Assembly (NCBI RefSeq): GCF_021278985.1
Contig: NZ_CP082833.1
Location: forward strand, 3,472,001 to 3,536,000
Reading direction: 5' to 3'
DNA: 64,000 nucleotides
Source of the DNA: Citrobacter rodentium NBRC 105723 = DSM 16636
Lineage (GTDB): Bacteria > Pseudomonadota > Gammaproteobacteria > Enterobacterales > Enterobacteriaceae
The position numbers were made by a program, and so were the translations under genes. Each line of letters starts with the position of its first letter. The stretch's first letter is position 1. Shown piece after piece: positions 58,539-64,000 of the stretch. The notes below the pieces were generated by a model that was not told where the DNA came from, did not search any database, and saw only the letters and a list, made by a program, of their open reading frames with translations.

Positions 58539-58604
58539 GCCTTGCCGCCGCGTTAACTCTCCGACTGCGCATCCTGTCATAGTCAACAGCGAAAGGATGA
58601 TGTC

Positions 58605-59489
58605 GTGCTTATCTTATTAGGTTACCTGGTTGTTATCGGTACAGTTTTCGGCGGTTATATGATGACCGGCGGGCACCTTGGGGCACTCTATCAACCGGCT
58701 GAATTTGTGATTATCGGAGGGGCGGGAATAGGGGCGTTTATCGTTGGTAACAACGGTAAGGCTATCAAGGGTACGCTGAAAGCGCTGCCGTTGCTGTTTC
58801 GCCGTTCAAAATACACCAAAGCGATGTATATGGATCTGCTGGCGCTGCTCTATCGCCTGATGGCAAAGTCCCGACAGCAGGGCATGTTCTCGCTGGAACG
58901 TGATATTGAAAATCCGAAAGAGAGTGAAATTTTCGCGAGCTACCCGCGCATTCTGGCCGACGCGGTGATGCTGGAGTTTATCGTCGACTATTTGCGTCTG
59001 ATTATCAGCGGCAATATGAACACCTTCGAAATCGAAGCCCTGATGGATGAAGAGATTGAAACCCACGAAAGCGAAGCGGAAGTCCCGGCCAACAGCCTTG
59101 CGCTGATGGGCGATTCGCTGCCTGCGTTTGGTATCGTCGCCGCGGTGATGGGGGTGGTGCATGCGCTGGCGTCGGCCGACAGACCGGCGGCCGAGCTGGG
59201 GGCGCTTATCGCCCACGCGATGGTGGGCACCTTCCTCGGCATCCTACTGGCATACGGCTTTATCTCGCCGCTTGCCACTGTGTTGCGCCAGAAAAGCGCG
59301 GAAACCACCAAGATGATGCAGTGCGTCAAGGTTACGCTGCTCTCCAATCTGAACGGCTATGCGCCGCCGATTGCCGTCGAGTTTGGCCGTAAAACGCTCT
59401 ATTCCAGCGAACGTCCGTCGTTCATTGAGCTGGAAGAACACGTTCGCGCCGTCAGAAACCCGAACTCGCAGACGACCGAGGAATCATGA
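58605..59489 (+). CDS. motA: MotA, flagellar stator subunit
   Basis: A 294-residue proton channel with four membrane helices; the cytoplasmic loop contacts FliG. The conserved prolines are in ALMGDSLPAFGIVAAVMG. GTG start at 58605 with GAAAGGATG just upstream. It overlaps motB by 4 bases (ATGA). Confidence 0.96.
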   Translation: MLILLGYLVVIGTVFGGYMMTGGHLGALYQPAEFVIIGGAGIGAFIVGNNGKAIKGTLKALPLLFRRSKYTKAMYMDLLALLYRLMAKSRQQGMFSLERDIENPKESEIFASYPRILADAVMLEFIVDYLRLIISGNMNTFEIEALMDEEIETHESEAEVPANSLALMGDSLPAFGIVAAVMGVVHALASADRPAAELGALIAHAMVGTFLGILLAYGFISPLATVLRQKSAETTKMMQCVKVTLLSNLNGYAPPIAVEFGRKTLYSSERPSFIELEEHVRAVRNPNSQTTEES

Positions 59490-60415
59490 AGAACCAGTCC
59501 CACCCAATCGTCGTCGTCAAACGGCGCAAAGCGAAAGGTCATGGTGGCGGCGCACATGGCTCATGGAAAATTGCCTACGCCGACTTTATGACCGCCATGA
59601 TGGCCTTTTTCCTGGTGATGTGGCTGATTTCTATCTCCAGCCCTAAAGAGTTGATCCAGATTGCCGAATATTTCCGTACGCCGCTGGCGACGGCGGTGAC
59701 GGGCGGCCATCGGTTCTCTGACAGCGAAAGTCCGATCCCCGGCGGCGGCGACGACTTTACCCAGCAGAAAGGGGAGGTCCACAAACAGCCCAACATCGAC
59801 GAACTGAAAAAGCGGATGGAGCAAAGCCGACTGAGCAAGCTGCGCGGCGATCTCGATCAGCTGATTGAATCCGACCCCAAACTGCGCGCGCTGCGCCCGC
59901 ATCTGAAGATCGATCTGGTGCAGGAAGGGCTGCGTATCCAGATTATCGACAGCCAGAACCGGCCGATGTTTAAAACCGGCAGCGCCGAGGTCGAACCATA
60001 CATGCGCGACATTCTGCGGGCGATCGCCCCGGTGCTGAACGGCATTCCAAACCGTATCAGCCTGTCCGGCCATACCGATGATTTCCCTTACGCCTCCGGG
60101 GAGAAGGGCTACAGCAACTGGGAGTTATCTGCCGATCGCGCCAACGCCTCGCGTCGCGAACTGGTGCAGGGCGGTCTTGATGACGGCAAGGTATTACGGG
60201 TGGTCGGTATGGCCGCCACGATGCGGTTGAGCGATCGGGGGCCCGAGGACGCCGTCAACCGGCGTATCAGCCTGCTGGTGCTGAACAGGCAGGCTGAACA
60301 GTCCATTTTGCATGAAAACGCTGAAAGCCAGAACGAGCCGGTAAGTGTATTACAACAGCCTGAGGCCAGTCCGCAGGTAAGCGTTCCCACATCGCCACCA
60401 GCCAATCCGAGGTGA
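59486..60415 (+). CDS. motB: MotB, stator subunit with peptidoglycan-binding domain
   Basis: A 309-residue protein with the proton-carrying Asp33 (YADFMTAMMAFF) in one membrane helix and a C-terminal OmpA-like domain (about 150-270, SLSGHTDDFPY). It anchors MotA to the cell wall. Confidence 0.96.
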   Translation: MKNQSHPIVVVKRRKAKGHGGGAHGSWKIAYADFMTAMMAFFLVMWLISISSPKELIQIAEYFRTPLATAVTGGHRFSDSESPIPGGGDDFTQQKGEVHKQPNIDELKKRMEQSRLSKLRGDLDQLIESDPKLRALRPHLKIDLVQEGLRIQIIDSQNRPMFKTGSAEVEPYMRDILRAIAPVLNGIPNRISLSGHTDDFPYASGEKGYSNWELSADRANASRRELVQGGLDDGKVLRVVGMAATMRLSDRGPEDAVNRRISLLVLNRQAEQSILHENAESQNEPVSVLQQPEASPQVSVPTSPPANPR

Positions 60416-60419
60416 TAGC

Positions 60420-62441
60420 GTGAGCATGGATATAAGCGATTTTTATCAGACATTTTTTGATGAAGCTGACGAGCTGTTGGCTGACATGGAGCAACACCTG
60501 CTCGATCTGGCGCCCGAAGCGCCGGATGCCGAGCAACTGAACGCCATTTTTCGCGCAGCGCACTCGATCAAAGGCGGTGCCGGAACCTTTGGCTTCACCA
60601 TCCTGCAGGAAACCACCCACCTGATGGAAAACCTGCTTGATGAGGCGCGTCGCGGTGAGATGCAGCTCAATACCGCCATTATCAACCTGTTTTTGGAAAC
60701 GAAGGATATCATGCAGGAACAGCTCGATGCCTACAAAAGCTCACAGGAGCCGGATGCCGCCAGCTTCGAATATATCTGCAATGCTTTACGCCAGTTAGCG
60801 CTGGAAGCGAAAGGCGAAACGGCGCCAGCGGTGGTGACAAATGCCCGCCTGAGCGTGGTGGATAACGCGCTGCTTGAGGAGGCGATGCCGGCTGCCGGAG
60901 AAAAACTGCGCATCGTGCTGTCCCGCCTGAAAGCCAGTGAAGTCGATCTGCTGGAAGAAGAGTTAGGCAACCTTGCCACCTTAACTGAGGTGGTGAAGGG
61001 GAGCGACAGCCTGGCCGCGACGCTCGATGGCGACATCGCCGAAGATGACATCATTGCCGTCCTCTGCTTTGTGATTGAAGCAGATCAAATCGCCTTTGAA
61101 AAAGTGGCCGCGGCGACGGCGCCTGCGGTACAGGCGCCGCCCGAACAGGCTGTTACCGTTGCACCACCGGCGAAGGCGGTTGCGGCGGTGAAACCCGCCG
61201 CCGCTGAAGGCCAGGCGGGACGCGCGGAGCGGGAAAAACCGGCGCGCCCTAGCGAATCGACCAGCATCCGCGTGGCGGTGGAAAAGGTCGATCAGCTGAT
61301 CAACCTGGTTGGTGAACTGGTGATTACCCAGTCGATGCTGGCGCAGCGTTCTAACGAACTTGACCCGGTAAATCATGGCGAACTCATTACCAGCATGGGG
61401 CAGTTACAACGTAACGCCCGCGATCTCCAGGAGTCGGTGATGTCGATTCGTATGATGCCGATGGAGTATGTGTTCAGCCGCTTCCCGCGCCTGGTGCGCG
61501 ACCTGGCCGGTAAGCTTGGCAAGCAGGTTGAACTGACGCTGGTCGGTAGCTCCACTGAACTCGACAAGAGCCTGATTGAACGCATTATCGACCCGCTAAC
61601 CCATCTGGTGCGTAACAGCCTCGATCATGGCATTGAACTGCCGGAAAAACGTCTGGAAGCCGGGAAAAATCCGGTGGGCAATCTGATCCTCTCGGCGGAA
61701 CATCAGGGCGGCAATATCTGTATTGAAGTCACCGACGACGGCGCGGGCCTTAACCGGGAACGCATCCTGGCGAAAGCGGTTGCTCAGGGGATGGCGGTGA
61801 ATGACAACATGACCGATGACGAAGTCGGGATGCTGATTTTCGCACCGGGCTTCTCTACCGCCGAACAGGTAACCGACGTTTCCGGGCGCGGCGTGGGCAT
61901 GGACGTGGTGAAAAGAAACATCCAGGAGATGGGCGGCCACGTGGAGATCCAGTCAAAACAGGGTTCCGGCACCACGATCCGTATTCTGCTGCCGCTGACG
62001 CTGGCGATCCTCGACGGCATGTCGGTGCGCGTGGCTGATGAGGTCTTTATCCTGCCGCTGAATGCGGTCATGGAATCGCTGCAGCCGCGCGAAGACGATC
62101 TGCACCCGCTGGCGGGCGGCGAACGCGTACTGGAGGTGCGCGGCGAATACCTGCCGCTGGTGGAGCTGTGGAAGGTGTTTGACGTTGCAGGGGCGAAAAC
62201 CGAAGCCACCCAGGGCATCGTGGTGATCCTGCAAAGCGGGGGACGTCGTTACGCGCTGCTGGTGGATCAACTGATCGGCCAGCACCAGGTGGTCGTGAAG
62301 AACCTGGAAAGCAACTACCGTAAAGTGCCGGGTATCTCCGCGGCGACGATTCTGGGCGATGGCAGCGTCGCGCTGATTGTGGATGTCTCCGCCCTGCAAA
62401 GTTTAAATCGCGAACAACGTATGGCGATCACCGCCGCCTGA
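60420..62441 (+). CDS. cheA: CheA, chemotaxis histidine kinase
   Basis: A 673-residue kinase. P1 carries the phosphorylated His48 (AAHSIKGGAGTFG). P2 follows, then dimerisation P3 (about 280-345), the P4 ATPase (about 375-540, HLVRNSLDHGIE, VSGRGVGMDVV) and the P5 CheW-like domain (about 540-673). GTG start at 60420. A Pro/Ala-rich linker lies near 240-275. An internal start for the short form CheA(S) is expected near Met98. Confidence 0.97.
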   Translation: MSMDISDFYQTFFDEADELLADMEQHLLDLAPEAPDAEQLNAIFRAAHSIKGGAGTFGFTILQETTHLMENLLDEARRGEMQLNTAIINLFLETKDIMQEQLDAYKSSQEPDAASFEYICNALRQLALEAKGETAPAVVTNARLSVVDNALLEEAMPAAGEKLRIVLSRLKASEVDLLEEELGNLATLTEVVKGSDSLAATLDGDIAEDDIIAVLCFVIEADQIAFEKVAAATAPAVQAPPEQAVTVAPPAKAVAAVKPAAAEGQAGRAEREKPARPSESTSIRVAVEKVDQLINLVGELVITQSMLAQRSNELDPVNHGELITSMGQLQRNARDLQESVMSIRMMPMEYVFSRFPRLVRDLAGKLGKQVELTLVGSSTELDKSLIERIIDPLTHLVRNSLDHGIELPEKRLEAGKNPVGNLILSAEHQGGNICIEVTDDGAGLNRERILAKAVAQGMAVNDNMTDDEVGMLIFAPGFSTAEQVTDVSGRGVGMDVVKRNIQEMGGHVEIQSKQGSGTTIRILLPLTLAILDGMSVRVADEVFILPLNAVMESLQPREDDLHPLAGGERVLEVRGEYLPLVELWKVFDVAGAKTEATQGIVVILQSGGRRYALLVDQLIGQHQVVVKNLESNYRKVPGISAATILGDGSVALIVDVSALQSLNREQRMAITAA

Positions 62442-62460
62442 TTGAGTGAGAAGGAAAAAT

Positions 62461-62964
62461 ATGACCGGTATGACTAATGTAACCAAACTGGCCGGCGAGC
62501 CGTCAGGCCAGGAGTTCCTGGTGTTTACGCTGGGAGATGAAGAGTACGGTATCGATATCCTGAAAGTGCAGGAGATTCGCGGCTACGATCAGGTGACGCG
62601 CATTGCCAATACGCCCGCGTTTATCAAAGGGGTGACGAACCTGCGCGGCGTGATTGTACCGATCGTCGATCTGCGCGTGAAGTTTTGCGAGGGCGACGTA
62701 GAGTATAACGATAACACGGTGGTGATCGTACTGAATCTTGGACAGCGGGTCGTGGGGATTGTCGTTGACGGCGTCTCCGATGTGCTGTCGCTGACCGCTG
62801 AACAGATCCGTCCGGCGCCGGAATTTGCCGTGACGCTGTCAACCGAATACCTGACGGGGCTGGGCGCGCTGGGCGAACGTATGCTGATCCTGGTGAACAT
62901 CGAAAAGCTGCTGAACAGCGACGAAATGGCGCTGCTGGATATGGCGGCGGCGCATATGGCGTAA
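62461..62964 (+). CDS. cheW: CheW, chemotaxis coupling protein
   Basis: A 167-residue SH3-like adaptor (TLGDEEYGIDILKVQEIRGYDQVT, GVTNLRGVIVPIVDLR). It links receptors to CheA. GAGAAGGAAAAAT is the ribosome-binding site; it lies 19 bases after cheA. Confidence 0.97.
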   Translation: MTGMTNVTKLAGEPSGQEFLVFTLGDEEYGIDILKVQEIRGYDQVTRIANTPAFIKGVTNLRGVIVPIVDLRVKFCEGDVEYNDNTVVIVLNLGQRVVGIVVDGVSDVLSLTAEQIRPAPEFAVTLSTEYLTGLGALGERMLILVNIEKLLNSDEMALLDMAAAHMA

Positions 62965-62970
62965 CCGTCA

Positions 62971-63024
62971 TGCCGGATGGCGCGGCCTGCGATTCATATT
63001 GCTTCGTAGGCGCGCCATCCGGCA
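62971..63024. repeat. REP element after cheW
   Basis: TGCCGGATGGCGCG (62971-62984) and CGCGCCATCCGGCA (63011-63024) form a 14-bp perfect stem with a 26-base loop. It sits between convergent cheW and the symporter gene. Confidence 0.9.
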
Positions 63025-63034
63025 CAATAATGCG

Positions 63035-64000
63035 TTACGCTTGTACTTCCTGCATTCTCTCTTCTTTATCGCTTTCCGCCAGCAATCCCTCATCCTGTGC
63101 CAGCATCGCGGTGGCAATGCCGTTCCCTAACACATTAATCGCGGAACGCCCCATATCAAGGAAATGGTCGATGCCCATCAGCAGCAGGATCCCCGCAACC
63201 GGAATATGGAAACTCGGGATGGTGGCCGCCAGCACTACCAGCGCCGAACGCGGAACCCCGGCGATGCCTTTCGATGCCAGCATCAGCGTGAGCATCAGTA
63301 CGGTTATTTCGGTGAACGACAGATGAATGTTATACGCCTGGGCGATGAACATTGAGGCAAAAGAGCAGTACACCATCGAACCGACCAGATTAAAGGAATA
63401 ACCAATCGGCAGGACGAAAGAGACAATGTTGCGCGAGCAGCCAAATCTGGTCAGTAGCTCCAGCGTTTTCGGATAAGCGGCCTCGGAACTGCTGGTGGTG
63501 AAAGCGACCAGTACCGGATCTTTCAGCATACTGACCAGGCGAAAGACCTCTTTTTTCAGCACCAGATAGCCCGCCGTCAGTAACAGCAGGCAGGTCAACA
63601 GAATCGCGACGTAATAGCCGCCGATAAACGAGGCGTAGTTCAGCAAAATGCCCAGCCCTTCTGTGGCGATCACTGAAGAAATAGCGGCGAAAATCGCCAG
63701 CGGCGCGACGTACATCACGTAACCGGTCACTTTCAGCATAATGTGCGAAACCACGTCCAGCGCGGCGACCAGCGGAGCGTTGAACTTCTCGCCCAGCGAC
63801 GCGCCGCCGATGCCAAAGAACAGTGAAAACACCACGATCTGCAAAATTTCGTTATTCGCCATCGCACCGGCGATGCTGGTGGGAATGGTATGCGACAGGA
63901 ATCCCTTCAGGCTCATCCCGCCTACGGCAAGGCCGGTATCCACCGCCTCTTGCGGAATCGCCAGATTCAGACCGCTGCCGGGCTGTTCAAGGGTGACGAT
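63035..64000 (-). CDS. DAACS-family dicarboxylate/amino acid symporter (C-terminal part)
   Basis: About 322 residues are visible; the frame is open to the window edge, so the N-terminus is outside. The serine-rich motif in VAFTTSSSEAAYPKT, the GYSFNLVGSMVYCSFAS helix and the ASKGIAGVPRSALVVLAATI segment define the DAACS (GltP/DctA) family. It couples uptake of glutamate, aspartate or C4-dicarboxylates to protons or sodium. In E. coli cheW is followed by the receptor gene tar, so its place here, on the opposite strand, is unusual. Confidence 0.9.
   Translation of the reverse strand: MVTLEQPGSGLNLAIPQEAVDTGLAVGGMSLKGFLSHTIPTSIAGAMANNEILQIVVFSLFFGIGGASLGEKFNAPLVAALDVVSHIMLKVTGYVMYVAPLAIFAAISSVIATEGLGILLNYASFIGGYYVAILLTCLLLLTAGYLVLKKEVFRLVSMLKDPVLVAFTTSSSEAAYPKTLELLTRFGCSRNIVSFVLPIGYSFNLVGSMVYCSFASMFIAQAYNIHLSFTEITVLMLTLMLASKGIAGVPRSALVVLAATIPSFHIPVAGILLLMGIDHFLDMGRSAINVLGNGIATAMLAQDEGLLAESDKEERMQEVQA

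Overview
The window is enterobacterial chromosome, almost certainly Salmonella. The flagellin termini are Salmonella-type, fliC is followed by the flagellin lysine methylase fliB, and the order fliE..yedFED-amyA-fliTSD-fliC-fliB-fliAZ-tcyJ-dcyD-tcyLN-sdiA-uvrY-uvrC-pgsA-glyW/cysT/leuZ-yecA-tyrP-ftnA..otsBA-uspC-flhDC-motAB-cheAW is the enterobacterial flagellar region II/III. araFGH, an omptin next to fliE and a dicarboxylate-type symporter after cheW make a direct S. Typhimurium LT2 match unlikely. I do not assign a subspecies or serovar.

Layout. 1-9117: end of fliE, a small lipoprotein, an omptin protease, yedF/yedE/yedD, cytoplasmic amylase, and the filament genes fliTSD (minus strand) and fliC (plus strand), each side with a clear sigma-28 promoter. 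9097-28104: a P2-family prophage remnant inserted in the last codons of fliC. 28158-38524: the fliC terminator, fliB, fliAZ, the cystine/D-cysteine genes, sdiA, yecF, uvrY-uvrC. 38581-40991: pgsA, three tRNAs and a degenerate IS3-family element. 41086-50000: yecA, tyrP, two ferritins, small genes, a sugar-phosphate isomerase homologue, an MFS exporter and a DJ-1 family protein. 50318-53948: araFGH with a frameshifted araG. 54116-56758: trehalose synthesis and uspC. 57262-62964: flhDC and the motAB-cheAW operon. 63035-64000: a truncated DAACS symporter.

The most interesting part is the prophage. The 8-bp sequence GTACTGTC lies at both junctions. The left junction replaces the last three flagellin residues (LLR, still encoded at the right junction) with HPA. 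This removes two of the C-terminal leucines used for NAIP5 recognition and for D0 packing, and it moves the fliC terminator 19 kb away. The element keeps integrase, a C-type repressor with two operators, a replication operon, a P4/C4-like antisense RNA, gpA, an invertase, tail genes U, T, E/E', FII, FI, then D and ogr. It has lost all capsid, terminase, lysis, baseplate and fibre genes. The FI-U block is inverted relative to D/ogr. Cargo beyond ogr includes a Hok-type toxin, a zinc-ribbon/TM2 membrane protein, and a com-methyltransferase pair arranged like Mu com-mom, with three GATCGAT repeats upstream that suggest Dam-dependent switching. Excision, if still possible, would restore normal flagellin, so the element could act as a flagellin C-terminus switch.

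In the core, FlhDC (master regulator, CRP site in a long leader) drives fliA. FliA with its regulators drives fliC, fliDST and motAB-cheAW. FliZ, UvrY/SirA and SdiA connect motility to virulence and quorum inputs.
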